Positions 46,064 to 54,872 are shown, numbered from the stretch's first letter. The stretch: DNA of 64,000 nt from Clostridia bacterium (GCA_017468425.1 JAFUIO010000021.1:38683-102682); one strand, 5' to 3'. Made by a program: numbers and translations. The notes: a model not told the origin generated them from the letters alone.

Positions 46064-47467
46064 ATGTCAAGTACCAAAACAAATCCCGGAAACAACAGTA
46101 TACTTAAAAATATTCTGATTGTTCTTATGGGTGCACTTTTAATGGGATTTTTGTGGAGAATCCGCGGCACAAGCGGTTGGGGTTCATCATGGGGTCTTCT
46201 TAACGCAGGTGCAATGTTTTCGCTTTTTGCCATTACAATAATCGGCGACAGAAAGAAAACAAGCCTCGGCTGGATTGGTGTATCATCGCTGATGTTTATG
46301 CTTACAGTGCCTACCTGGGGAACATTTTTAGACCAGATGACAGGTGTTCTTTCTTCTTCAATTACAGATGACCTGGGCAACGTAATAGAAGGCTCACGTG
46401 CAATTCCTTTATGGTCAGGTGTGGGCGTAATGCTTCTTTTAGGTTTCAGCCTTGCAACTGTATGGGGCATAATGCTTGGCAGAAGTTTAAGCGACAAACA
46501 GTGGAAAATCAAAGATTTTGTTCTTATTATAGCAGTATTCTTTGTTGCAATGTATGTATCCCGCGCAACACTTGCACACACCCTTACAGAGCTTCTTCAG
46601 CCTCAGGCTCTTGACCTTTTCAAAGAAGGACTTTTCAGACAGGGACTTGCAAACGAAGAAAACTTTGAAAGCATTTACAAAGTTTATATGGAACATTTCG
46701 ATGATATGAAATGGGCAAAGAAGGTTATGGGCGGCAGAAACTATTTCGCTCTTGTTGAAACATTCTCAATCGCTATCGGCGGTATCGCATCGATGATAGT
46801 AACAAGATTTGTAATCAAAGATAAACGTGCTGCAAATATGGGACTTATCACATCTGTTTCATTTGCAATCGCAATTACAGTTGCAGACCTGTCCTTCTAT
46901 TTCTTCGACAGCAACAACGGCGTTATCGGCGAAGTTAAAAACATATATCCATGGTCCTGCTGGGAATACTTCACAGGCTTCATTGCAGGTTTGTTAATCA
47001 CAGTGGCTATCCTCTGCTACAAAAATAAAGTGGGCAAAGATGTACGTGAAATTGCTTTCTCAACTACACCTGCAAAGATTTCAGATGTGCTCGTTTTCCT
47101 TATGGGATTTGTGGTTGTAATCGGCATCAACATTGTAAGACCTGTACTTGACAGACTTGAAGATTCTGCTTTCCTTATTCCTGCAGTTATCCTTGCATTT
47201 ATCGGTGCAGTTACTTTCATCGTTCTTTCAATCAGGAAATACGGTATCAACCTTGAAAACACAACTCAGGTTGCTTTCTCTTACATAGTTCTCCCGATTA
47301 TGCTCGCATATATGATCTTCGTTTATATGTTCACAGACTTTGAAACAGGCGGTGCAAACATCCTTTCCGTTTCATCATTCCACAACATTGCAATGATAAT
47401 TTCATTCGTAGTTCTTGTAATTTACTTCGGTATCAACGCAAAGAAAACTATGAAATGCGATAAATAA
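46064..47467 (+). CDS. Integral membrane protein with about 12 helices, function unknown
   Basis: A 467-residue hydrophobic protein that I do not recognise. About twelve transmembrane helices are visible, beginning at ILIVLMGALLMGFLW and ending at FHNIAMIISFVVLVIYFGI. Conserved-looking features are a polar loop after helix 1 (WRIRGTSGWGSSWG) and a larger soluble loop of about 50 residues between helices 5 and 6 (FKEGLFRQGL to MKWAKKVMGGRNYF). No transporter signature is clear. The ATG at 46064 follows GAGGGG (46049-46054) by 9 bases; an earlier GTG is not supported. It is a monocistronic unit facing away from infC and ended by a strong palindrome. Confidence 0.7.
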   Translation: MSSTKTNPGNNSILKNILIVLMGALLMGFLWRIRGTSGWGSSWGLLNAGAMFSLFAITIIGDRKKTSLGWIGVSSLMFMLTVPTWGTFLDQMTGVLSSSITDDLGNVIEGSRAIPLWSGVGVMLLLGFSLATVWGIMLGRSLSDKQWKIKDFVLIIAVFFVAMYVSRATLAHTLTELLQPQALDLFKEGLFRQGLANEENFESIYKVYMEHFDDMKWAKKVMGGRNYFALVETFSIAIGGIASMIVTRFVIKDKRAANMGLITSVSFAIAITVADLSFYFFDSNNGVIGEVKNIYPWSCWEYFTGFIAGLLITVAILCYKNKVGKDVREIAFSTTPAKISDVLVFLMGFVVVIGINIVRPVLDRLEDSAFLIPAVILAFIGAVTFIVLSIRKYGINLENTTQVAFSYIVLPIMLAYMIFVYMFTDFETGGANILSVSSFHNIAMIISFVVLVIYFGINAKKTMKCDK

Positions 47468-47500
47468 GATTAATAAAACTGAAAACAAAACATAAAAATT

Positions 47501-47535
47501 CTCCCTGAATTCATATGAATTCAGGGAGTTTTCTT
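47501..47535. terminator. Bidirectional terminator, perfect 28-base palindrome
   Basis: CTCCCTGAATTCAT (47501-47514) is followed immediately by its exact complement to 47528, with A-rich sequence before and T-rich sequence after. It separates the convergent membrane protein gene and the exported Ig-like gene. Confidence 0.88.
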
Positions 47536-47552
47536 ATTTAATTCAATTCAAA

Positions 47553-48524
47553 TCAGAACATCAAGAATCCGAAAAGGAGTTCGAAAAGATTTGCAAAGAA
47601 AGCGATGATTCTGTCGAAGAATGAACCGCCTGTAACTTTAACCTCAAGTTCAGCCACAAAGTCGCCGTCATATGTGCAAACCTGAACTGTTGTTGTGCCT
47701 GAGCCTACACCAAAGAGGTAAATTTTGCCGTTTTCTTCATAATAATCTACAACATCTGCATCGTAATCTGAAATGTAAAAGTCCTTAAAGGATGCATTTG
47801 AGGGAGAAACAACAGCTTCGAGGAGATATTCTTCATCAACTTCAAGCTCAATGTATGTTTCAGGCAACTCAATTCCTGTTACTCCGATTTTATTATAAAC
47901 AAACTTGTATGAATCAACTACGGTTTCTGTTACCTTGAAGTTTTTGCCTTGTGCTGATTCATATGTGCTTACTGCAACCTGCTTAAGTGTGTAAGAAAGA
48001 ATGTAGCCGTTTTTATTGAATTTTGCTGTGTATGTAAGTGTGTTTACATCGCCGTTTTCATAATCTTCGGTGCATACAAATGTAACAGTGCTGTCGCCAT
48101 TCTTTGCCTGTGAATATTTTGCACTTTTAAATTTGAGACCCCAGTTTTTGATATCTCTGTTAACGCTGAAATAGTCGATAAATTCGCTTCTGCCGTCTAC
48201 ATAGTAATCTTCAAAAGCATCGCAGTAGAAATAAAGATTGTAAGTAGTTACATCTTCAAAAGCAAGCTCACCGTACATTTCGAGAGTTTCTTCCTTGTCT
48301 TTAGCTGAAAGAGAAGAATAATCCGGAACTACGCTCAGTTCTGTTGTGTTTTCTGCTTTGATGATATACTCTTTCGCAGACAAATCAATGTTGCACTGCT
48401 CATAATAACGGAGAATATCTTTGGCAGAGCTTGTTGAACTGATTGCTGAGGGAACGATTGCAAGAACTGATGCAAACACAATAACTGACATCAGAACTGC
48501 TAAAAATTTTGACATTTTTTTCAT
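47553..48524 (-). CDS. Exported Ig-like protein, paralogue A, with hydrophobic C-terminal tail
   Basis: A 323-residue exported protein of unknown function. Signal peptide (KFLAVLMSVIVFASVLAIVPSA), then a unique domain of about 200 residues rich in Tyr/Asp/Glu, then a bacterial Ig-like repeat (VTGIELPETYIELEVDEEYLLEAVVSPSNA), and finally a C-terminal tail FFDRIIAFFANLFELLFG that should be a membrane-seeking amphipathic helix. It aligns along its whole length with the neighbouring protein B. The reading frame is open 19 codons upstream but I take the ATG at 48524, since the signal peptide follows it directly. Its ribosome binding site is weak. Confidence 0.72.
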   Translation of the reverse strand: MKKMSKFLAVLMSVIVFASVLAIVPSAISSTSSAKDILRYYEQCNIDLSAKEYIIKAENTTELSVVPDYSSLSAKDKEETLEMYGELAFEDVTTYNLYFYCDAFEDYYVDGRSEFIDYFSVNRDIKNWGLKFKSAKYSQAKNGDSTVTFVCTEDYENGDVNTLTYTAKFNKNGYILSYTLKQVAVSTYESAQGKNFKVTETVVDSYKFVYNKIGVTGIELPETYIELEVDEEYLLEAVVSPSNASFKDFYISDYDADVVDYYEENGKIYLFGVGSGTTTVQVCTYDGDFVAELEVKVTGGSFFDRIIAFFANLFELLFGFLMF

Positions 48525-48599
48525 AATGTTTCCATAACCTTTCTGACTACTTTTTATACTTTTCTTGCCGTAGCCAAGCAAGATACATTGATTAATTAT

Positions 48600-48628
48600 A
48601 TTATATCATCAACTCATAATATATGCAA
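48600..48628 (-). promoter_or_regulatory. SigA-type promoter of paralogue A
   Basis: Minus strand: -35 TTGCAT (48623-48628), 17-base spacer, -10 TATAAT (48600-48605). A small CTTGC/GCAAG hairpin lies in the leader. Confidence 0.65.
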
Positions 48629-48634
48629 CAAAAA

Positions 48635-48658
48635 TCAGGCGATTTTTACATCGCCTGA
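48635..48658 (-). terminator. Terminator of paralogue B
   Basis: Nine-base stem TCAGGCGAT/ATCGCCTGA with a 6-base loop, followed on the minus strand by T-rich sequence. Confidence 0.85.
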
Positions 48659-48669
48659 AAAATTACATA

Positions 48670-49644
48670 TCAGAAACCTGCTGCACTGCCGAACAAAAGA
48701 GCAAAAATTGTTTCAAAAAACAGTGCAATTCTCTTGAAAAATCCCACTTTACAAGTGAGGGTACAGGTTGCCACAACATTTTCGGTCATATCTGTCACAA
48801 CAAGTGTTGCAACGCCGTCATTCATTGCCCTGACAGTCAGTACACCGTCTTCTGTATCTGTTAATTGAAAAGCACCTGCACCGCCCTTGATTGTTACGTC
48901 ATAGTTTTTGAATGTTGCATCGGAAGGATTGATTTTAACATATATTTCCTTTGATTCCATCAAATCCATATCCACTGCTGTTTCAGAAAGTTCAATAGAA
49001 GTTACAGGCACTTTCTGACAAAGGAATTTATGGTTTTCCACAGAATGCTGCAGCTGCTTGATTTTATAGCCGCTCTCGGTATAGTATTCATAAGTTCCTA
49101 CCCTGTCTTCAATATAATGAGTGACATAACCTGTTTTTGAAATTCTGACTGTGTAGGTGCATCGGTACGGAGTTTCTCCCGGGTCTCTTTCGCATCTGAA
49201 AACTATCTTTTCACTGCCGTCTGAATTTTTAGTATAAGTTGCACTTTTAAGCACATAGAAATGCGATTTGATATCTTCTTCAATATCAAAGTAAGAAACA
49301 AACGGGCTGTCTTCCAAGCCGTATTCTTCTATAAACTTGTCGCCTTTATAAAAATTGGTATGTTCGTACACGCTCTTTTCTGTGCCTTCACCTGCTGTTT
49401 CAGCTTTGGCTTTTTCAAGAGCTTTACCTGAAAGACCTGAATAGTCATATGTATTCCAGGTAGAATAAATATTTTCTCCTCTGATAAGGTCTTTTGCGGA
49501 ATTCTTTCTGAGTGCTTTTTCATAATAGGCAAACATTTCTTCCGGTGTGCTTTTTGAACTGATTGCAGAAGCAGACACCCCGAAAACAGAAAATACAACA
49601 AGGGCTGCTAAAAACACGGATAAAACTTTTAATGATTTTTTCAT
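48670..49644 (-). CDS. Exported Ig-like protein, paralogue B, with hydrophobic C-terminal tail
   Basis: A 324-residue exported protein similar to paralogue A. Signal peptide (LKVLSVFLAALVVFSVFGVSASA), an unknown domain starting STPEEMFAYYEKA, the Ig-like region VTSIELSETAVDMDLMESKEIYVKINPSDA, and the tail FFKRIALFFETIFALLFG. Both paralogues have the same order of parts and the same tail pattern. The gene has its own promoter and terminator, so it is not simply co-transcribed with A. AAGGAG precedes the ATG. Role unknown; surface or membrane localisation is predicted. Confidence 0.73.
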   Translation of the reverse strand: MKKSLKVLSVFLAALVVFSVFGVSASAISSKSTPEEMFAYYEKALRKNSAKDLIRGENIYSTWNTYDYSGLSGKALEKAKAETAGEGTEKSVYEHTNFYKGDKFIEEYGLEDSPFVSYFDIEEDIKSHFYVLKSATYTKNSDGSEKIVFRCERDPGETPYRCTYTVRISKTGYVTHYIEDRVGTYEYYTESGYKIKQLQHSVENHKFLCQKVPVTSIELSETAVDMDLMESKEIYVKINPSDATFKNYDVTIKGGAGAFQLTDTEDGVLTVRAMNDGVATLVVTDMTENVVATCTLTCKVGFFKRIALFFETIFALLFGSAAGF

Positions 49645-49674
49645 AATAACAACTCCTTTATATTTTATGTTCTT

Positions 49675-49703
49675 ATTTTACCACTATCCCCCTGTGTTTT
49701 CAA
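49675..49703 (-). promoter_or_regulatory. SigA-type promoter of paralogue B
   Basis: Minus strand: -35 TTGAAA (49698-49703), 17-base spacer, -10 TAAAAT (49675-49680). Confidence 0.65.
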
Positions 49704-49761
49704 TACATTTTTGTATTTTTAAACAAAGATTGAATTAAAGTATAATAATTCATTAAAATTA

Positions 49762-49790
49762 TTGATTTCCGTTTTTTTGAGTGATATACT
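49762..49790 (+). promoter_or_regulatory. SigA promoter of the transhydrogenase operon
   Basis: -35 TTGATT (49762-49767), 17-base spacer, -10 TATACT (49785-49790) preceded by TGA, giving an extended -10. Confidence 0.72.
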
Positions 49791-49815
49791 TTTAAGAATA
49801 AAGGAGATGTATCTT

Positions 49816-50301
49816 ATGAGCAACTGTAATTGTCCGAAAAGCGACTTGACACTACTTGAAGACGTACTCGGAAAATACAAAAACATCCCCGGCAGTTTAA
49901 TCACAATCCTGCAGAAAGCTCAGGAAATTTACGGTTATCTGCCTACAGATGTTATTTACCATATCGCCAAGGAAACAAACACAACACCTGCCAAAGTTCT
50001 GGGTGTTGCAACATTTTATACACAGTTCAGATTCAAGCCTGTGGGTAAATATCTCATTATGCTCTGCCAGGGCACTGCATGCCACGTAAACGGCTCTGAA
50101 ATGATTGAAAAAACAATAAAAGAAGAACTTGGAATTTCTGACGGTGAAACAACCGATGACGGACTTTTTACTCTTAAGAATGTTGCTTGTCTGGGTTGTT
50201 GCAGTCTTTCCCCTGTTATGATGATAAACGAAGAAACTTACGGCTCACTTACGCCCGAAAAAGTCAGGAAAATTCTGAGCGAGCTTAAGGAGGCGGAGTA
50301 A
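49816..50301 (+). CDS. NuoE/HydC-like [2Fe-2S] subunit of a bifurcating oxidoreductase
   Basis: A 161-residue NuoE-like subunit with a thioredoxin-like fold. The [2Fe-2S] ligands are in CQGTACHVNG and the later ACLGCCSLSPVMMIN. The N-terminal part LITILQKAQEIYGYLPTDVIYHIA and TTPAKVLGVATFYTQFRF is standard. The ATG at 49816 follows AAGGAGATG. It is the first gene of a three-gene unit: the next ATG begins at its stop codon. It passes electrons to or from the NuoF-like subunit. Confidence 0.93.
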   Translation: MSNCNCPKSDLTLLEDVLGKYKNIPGSLITILQKAQEIYGYLPTDVIYHIAKETNTTPAKVLGVATFYTQFRFKPVGKYLIMLCQGTACHVNGSEMIEKTIKEELGISDGETTDDGLFTLKNVACLGCCSLSPVMMINEETYGSLTPEKVRKILSELKEAE

Positions 50302-52046
50302 TGAAAATAGCAGTAGGTCAGGGTTCCTGCGGAATTGCTGCAGGAAGTATGAAAGTTTACAATGAACTTGAAAAATTTCTTGAAGATAAATCTTCACTTA
50401 CAATAACAGGTTGCATAGGAATGTGCTTTTTAGAGCCTGTTGTTGATATTTATGACGACGAAGATAAACTTCACCGCCTTGTGAAAGTAAAGCCTGAAGA
50501 TTGTGAACTTATTGCAAGGGCTGTGAAAGAAAATAATTTTTCACTTATTGAAAATATTACCATTTCCCGCGAAGACGAGGAATTCCTTGAAAAGCAAACA
50601 AGAATTGCTCTGAGAAACTGCGGAAAAATCAACCCTGAAATAATTGACGACTATATTAAAAACGGCGGCTATGAGGCAATCAAAAAAGTTCTTGCAGGTA
50701 TGTCGCCTGAAGATGTTATTGAAGAAATAAAGGTTTCAGGTCTTGCAGGCCGTGGCGGTGCAGGTTTCCCCACCTGGTTCAAATGGAATGCCGCAAGAAA
50801 TTCAAAGGGTGAGGAAAAATATCTCATCTGCAACGCTGACGAAGGCGACCCGGGTGCATTTATGGACAGAGCCATTATTGAAAGCGACCCTCACACTCTT
50901 ATTGAAGGTATGCTTATCGGTGCTTACGCAATAGGTGCAAAGGAATGTATCGTTTATGTAAGAGCAGAATATCCCCTTGCAATTATCAGACTTGAAAACG
51001 CTATAAAACAGGCCGAAGAAAAAGGCTTTATCGGCAAAAATATTCTCGGTACAGATTTCACTTGCACATTCAGAATCAAAGCAGGTGCAGGTGCATTCGT
51101 ATGCGGTGAAGAAACGGCACTTATTGAGTCGCTGGAAGGTGAAAGAGGTATGCCCAGATTAAAGCCTCCTTTCCCCGCAGAGGCAGGTTATTGGCTTAAG
51201 CCTTCAAACATCAACAACGTTGAAACCTTTGCAAATGTTGCGTGGATAATTCTTAACTCGGGCGAAAAATTCAGCACAATGGGCACAGAAAACAGCAAAG
51301 GCACTAAAGTTTTTGCCCTTACAGGTAAAATCAGACGCGGCGGTCTTGTTGAAATTCCTATGGGCAAAACATTACGCGATGTGATTTTTGATATCGGCGG
51401 CGGAATAAAAAATAATGGCAAATTCAAAGCCGTACAGCTTGGCGGTCCGTCAGGCGGATGTATACCCGAAGAATATCTCGATACGGTTATCGACTATAAA
51501 GAGCTTTCCGCTACAGGCGCTATTATGGGCTCAGGCGGTATGGTTGTTATGGACGAAAACACCTGTATGGTAAATATGGCAAAATTCTTCCTTGATTTTA
51601 CAACAAAAGAATCCTGCGGCAAGTGCGTACATTGCCGAATCGGCACAAAGAGAATGTACGAAATTCTTGAAAGAATCGTGTCAGGCAACGGCAAAGAGGG
51701 CGACATTGAGTTGCTTGAAGAATTGTGTATGGGAATAAAAGACGGCGCTCTCTGCGGTCTCGGACAGACTGCACCTAACCCTGTGCTTACCACAATAAAA
51801 TATTTCAGAGATGAATATGTTGCTCATATTACCGACAAACGTTGCCCCGCAAAGGAATGCACTGCACTTCTGAAATATACAATCAACGAAGATAAGTGCG
51901 TAGGTTGCTCACTTTGCAGCAAGAAATGCCCTGTGAATGCAATTTCAGGGGAAATCAAAAAACACTTTACAATCGACACCGAAAAATGTATTAAATGCGG
52001 TCAGTGCCAATCTGTATGCAGATTCGGTGCAGTTGAAATTAACTGA
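50301..52046 (+). CDS. NuoF/HydB-like FMN, NAD(H)-binding subunit
   Basis: A 581-residue NuoF-like flavoprotein. An N-terminal [2Fe-2S] thioredoxin-like domain (GQGSCGIAAGS; CIGMCFLEPV) is followed by the NADH and FMN site (VSGLAGRGGAGFPTWFKW, NADEGDPGAFMDR, GAGAFVCGEETALIESLEG), an SLBB domain, the [4Fe-4S] region ESCGKCVHCRIGTKRM, and a C-terminal two-cluster ferredoxin domain (CVGCSLCSKKC, CIKCGQCQSVC). This is the HydB-type layout of flavin-based electron-bifurcating enzymes. It overlaps the preceding stop by one base. Confidence 0.95.
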   Translation: MKIAVGQGSCGIAAGSMKVYNELEKFLEDKSSLTITGCIGMCFLEPVVDIYDDEDKLHRLVKVKPEDCELIARAVKENNFSLIENITISREDEEFLEKQTRIALRNCGKINPEIIDDYIKNGGYEAIKKVLAGMSPEDVIEEIKVSGLAGRGGAGFPTWFKWNAARNSKGEEKYLICNADEGDPGAFMDRAIIESDPHTLIEGMLIGAYAIGAKECIVYVRAEYPLAIIRLENAIKQAEEKGFIGKNILGTDFTCTFRIKAGAGAFVCGEETALIESLEGERGMPRLKPPFPAEAGYWLKPSNINNVETFANVAWIILNSGEKFSTMGTENSKGTKVFALTGKIRRGGLVEIPMGKTLRDVIFDIGGGIKNNGKFKAVQLGGPSGGCIPEEYLDTVIDYKELSATGAIMGSGGMVVMDENTCMVNMAKFFLDFTTKESCGKCVHCRIGTKRMYEILERIVSGNGKEGDIELLEELCMGIKDGALCGLGQTAPNPVLTTIKYFRDEYVAHITDKRCPAKECTALLKYTINEDKCVGCSLCSKKCPVNAISGEIKKHFTIDTEKCIKCGQCQSVCRFGAVEIN

Positions 52047-52061
52047 TTGGAGGGTGAAAAA

Positions 52062-54086
52062 ATGGAAAAAATCAAGTTAATTATAGACGGCAAAGAAATA
52101 GAAGCAGAAAAAGGCACCACAATCCTCCGATGTGCAAAAGATAACGGAATTGAAATTCCTACTTTGTGTTACCACGAAAACGTGGCACTTTACGGTGCTT
52201 GCGGAATCTGTACCGTTGAGGCTGAGGGAATGCCGAAACTTCTCCGTGCCTGCTCACAGAAAGTGCAGGAAGGCATGGTGATTCACACCGATTCCGAAAG
52301 AGTGAAAAAATCAAGAAAAATTGCACTTGAACTTCTTATGAGCGACCACACAGGCGATTGCCTTGGCCCTTGCAGACTTAACTGCCCTGCAGGTACAGAC
52401 TGCCAGGGATATATCAAATTAATTGCCGAAGGTAAATTCAGAGAGGCAGTTGAGCTTATTAAAGAAAAACTCCCCTTACCTGCCTCAATCGGCAGAGTAT
52501 GCCCCCACCCTTGCGAAACTGCTTGCAGAAGGCAGATGGTGGAAGAACCGATTTCCATTGCATATCTTAAAGCTTTTGCCGCTGACAAAGACCTGGAAGA
52601 AAACACATTCTTACCTGAAATAGGCGGAAATACAGGCAAAAAAGTGGCAATTATCGGCGGTGGTCCTGCAGGACTTACAGCCGCATATTTCCTGCGTATA
52701 AAAGGCCACAGCGTAACAATATTTGACGCTATGCCGCAGATGGGCGGTATGCTCCGCTACGGTATACCTGAATACAGGTTGCCGAAAAAAGTGCTTGATA
52801 AAGAAATTGCCCTGATTGAATCGCTTGGAATTGAAATGAAAAACAATGTAAAAATCGGCAAGGATATTTCTTTTGGTCAGTTAAGAAACGATTTTGATGC
52901 AGTTGTTGTTGCTATCGGTGCGTGGAACAGCCTTTCTGTAAGATGCAAAGGTGATAACCTTGATGGCGTTATGGGCGGAATTGATTTCCTGCAGAAAGTT
53001 GCACTGAAAGAAAACATTGAAATCGGCAAAAAAGTTGCAGTTGTAGGCGGCGGTAACACCGCAATGGATGCCGCACGCACTGCCAGAAGACTCGGCGCAG
53101 AAGAAGTTTATGTAATTTACAGAAGAACCAAAAACGAAATGCCCGCCGAAGAAATTGAAATTGAAGAAGCGGAAGAAGAAGGAATTATTTTTAAATTCCT
53201 TACAAACCCTGACGAAATCACAGGCAACAACGGCAAGGTTAACGGAATTAAGCTTCAGGTTATGGAGTTGGGTGAACCTGATTCAAGCGGAAGACGCTCA
53301 CCTGTTGCTGTTGAAGGAAAATTCGAAAACATTGAAGTTGACTCTGTGATTATGGCAATAGGTCAGAAAGTGAATGTTGCAGGGTTTGAAGATATTGAAC
53401 TCAACTCAAAAGGTATAATTTCCGCTGACGAAAGAACATTCAGAACTAATATTGAAAATGTTTTTGCTGTCGGCGATGCTACAAACCGCGGTGCATCAAT
53501 TGCTATTGCCGCAATCGGAGAAGCAGAAAAAGCGTCAAAGGTTATTGACGGTTATCTTCTGGGAATGGAAATTCCTTACAGAAAACCGTTTGTATCAGAA
53601 AAAGAAGTCACACCCGAAATGTTTGCAGAAAAAGAAAAACTTCCCCGTGCAAAAATGCCCGTGAGAAGTGTAGAAGAAAGAATTAAATCTTTTGATGAAG
53701 TCAACCTTGGCTTCAGGGAAGAAGATGCAGTGAGAGAAGCTTCACGCTGCCTTGAGTGCGGCTGCCACGATTACAAAGAATGCAAACTGATTGAATACGC
53801 TAATTGGTACGATATTCACCCCGAGCGTTTCAAGGGCGAAAAGAATGTTCACGAAACAGAGAGAAAACTTGTTTCAATAGAACGTAATAACGAGAAGTGC
53901 ATTCTCTGTTCACTGTGCGTAAGAACATGCGACGAGGTTGTGAAAAAAGGTATTCTGGGACTTGTAGGCAGAGGTTTCAGAACAACAATCAAGCCTGAAT
54001 TTGAAGGCAATGAAATTTTGAATTTCTGCAAAGAATGCGGAAAATGTGCTGAAGTCTGCCCCACAGGCGCATTGAAAATATTATAA
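52062..54086 (+). CDS. GltD/NfnB-like flavoprotein fused to N-terminal [2Fe-2S] and C-terminal [4Fe-4S] domains
   Basis: A 674-residue fusion. Residues 1-80 are a NuoG-type [2Fe-2S] domain (CYHENVALYGACGICTVEA, RACSQKV). Next comes a GltD-like domain with cluster cysteines (CLGPCRLNCPAGTDC, GRVCPHPCETACRR), FAD motif GGGPAGLTAAYFL and NADPH motif VGGGNTAMDAARTARRLGAEEVYVIYRR. The C terminus has CLECGCHDYKEC and two ferredoxin-like clusters (CILCSLCVRTC, CKECGKCAEVC). The hydrogenase H-cluster motifs of HydA are absent. With its NuoE and NuoF-like partners this matches the Stn type transhydrogenase described from Sporomusa ovata, coupling NAD, NADP and ferredoxin pools. The ATG at 52062 follows GGAGGG. 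Confidence 0.88.
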   Translation: MEKIKLIIDGKEIEAEKGTTILRCAKDNGIEIPTLCYHENVALYGACGICTVEAEGMPKLLRACSQKVQEGMVIHTDSERVKKSRKIALELLMSDHTGDCLGPCRLNCPAGTDCQGYIKLIAEGKFREAVELIKEKLPLPASIGRVCPHPCETACRRQMVEEPISIAYLKAFAADKDLEENTFLPEIGGNTGKKVAIIGGGPAGLTAAYFLRIKGHSVTIFDAMPQMGGMLRYGIPEYRLPKKVLDKEIALIESLGIEMKNNVKIGKDISFGQLRNDFDAVVVAIGAWNSLSVRCKGDNLDGVMGGIDFLQKVALKENIEIGKKVAVVGGGNTAMDAARTARRLGAEEVYVIYRRTKNEMPAEEIEIEEAEEEGIIFKFLTNPDEITGNNGKVNGIKLQVMELGEPDSSGRRSPVAVEGKFENIEVDSVIMAIGQKVNVAGFEDIELNSKGIISADERTFRTNIENVFAVGDATNRGASIAIAAIGEAEKASKVIDGYLLGMEIPYRKPFVSEKEVTPEMFAEKEKLPRAKMPVRSVEERIKSFDEVNLGFREEDAVREASRCLECGCHDYKECKLIEYANWYDIHPERFKGEKNVHETERKLVSIERNNEKCILCSLCVRTCDEVVKKGILGLVGRGFRTTIKPEFEGNEILNFCKECGKCAEVCPTGALKIL

Positions 54087-54100
54087 TTCCATAAACAACG

Positions 54101-54140
54101 AAACCACCAAATCCTTTTAATCAGGGTTCGGTGGTTTTTA
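54101..54140. terminator. Bidirectional terminator
   Basis: Stem AAACCACC (54101-54108) with GGTGGTTT (54130-54137), flanked by A-rich and T-rich runs, between convergent genes. Confidence 0.85.
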
Positions 54141-54872
54141 TTACATTTCTTCTGAATAATCAAAACAAGCTTTATCAAACGAATCTATAAGCAGCATTCC
54201 CCTTGTTTCCAGCGAGCAAACGGACATTCCTTCCGAAAACTCATCTCCCATAGCGGGGATTTGTGAAACTCCTTCGGAAATATCATCTGTTGTAATATCT
54301 TTACCTAAAACCTTTGCAGCGGTTTTGATTACAGGATAATAAACAACTTTTGAAAAGACTTTTCGTTTTAATTCTTTTTTCAGCGACGTTGCAAGCACAC
54401 GCACTGTCTGCGATGCGCCTGTATAGCCAAGCATTACCGCACAGTAAAGAGCAAGCTGTTTGTTTACATCAGCCGTACCGTTTTTCGCCGCTTTCCACAT
54501 ATCCTTTTCTCCGTAAAGGTAAGCAATTTCCTGAGCAAACTGCAGTGCAACCGAATAAAAATGGAGTATTTCTTTAGGAAGATTCATATCTTCGGAAAGT
54601 TCACCCGACTCCGCATCAGGGGTAAGTTTTAATTGTGCCGCTCTTTTTTGCAGAATTTCTGTTGCTTTTTCTTTAAGTTCTTCTCTTGAAAAGCCTGCTT
54701 CCACAGGTCCTTTTTCAACAATTTCATCGCTGTTATCGAACTCTGCACGAAGAAATATTTCTCTGTCAATTTTCATACGCGGCATCTTTATAACGGAAGA
54801 AATTATTTTGCCCACAGAAACACTCTCACCAACATTTCTGGTGAATTTTGTTTTTATAATATGTCTGCTCAT
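54141..54872 (-). CDS. EcsC-like protein
   Basis: A 243-residue soluble protein. The middle and end (AQEIAYLYGEKDMW, LALYCAVMLGYTG, VIKTAAKVLGKDITTDDISEGVSQIPAMGDEFSEGMS) resemble the EcsC family, whose biochemical role is unclear. There is no signal peptide or transmembrane segment. The ATG at 54872 follows GGGAGG by 9 bases; a longer ATG frame overlapping the upstream gene lacks a ribosome binding site. It is last in an operon with pyrimidine salvage genes, 44 bases after pdp; a link to them is not evident. Confidence 0.55.
   Translation of the reverse strand: MSRHIIKTKFTRNVGESVSVGKIISSVIKMPRMKIDREIFLRAEFDNSDEIVEKGPVEAGFSREELKEKATEILQKRAAQLKLTPDAESGELSEDMNLPKEILHFYSVALQFAQEIAYLYGEKDMWKAAKNGTADVNKQLALYCAVMLGYTGASQTVRVLATSLKKELKRKVFSKVVYYPVIKTAAKVLGKDITTDDISEGVSQIPAMGDEFSEGMSVCSLETRGMLLIDSFDKACFDYSEEM

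Noticed and set aside
47501..47528. 28-base perfect palindrome as a mobile element end or recombination site
   Set aside because: It sits between convergent genes and has A/T runs on both sides, so it is a terminator.
49816..54086. HydABC-type [FeFe] hydrogenase
   Set aside because: The third subunit lacks the H-cluster cysteine motifs and has GltD-like FAD and NADPH domains instead.
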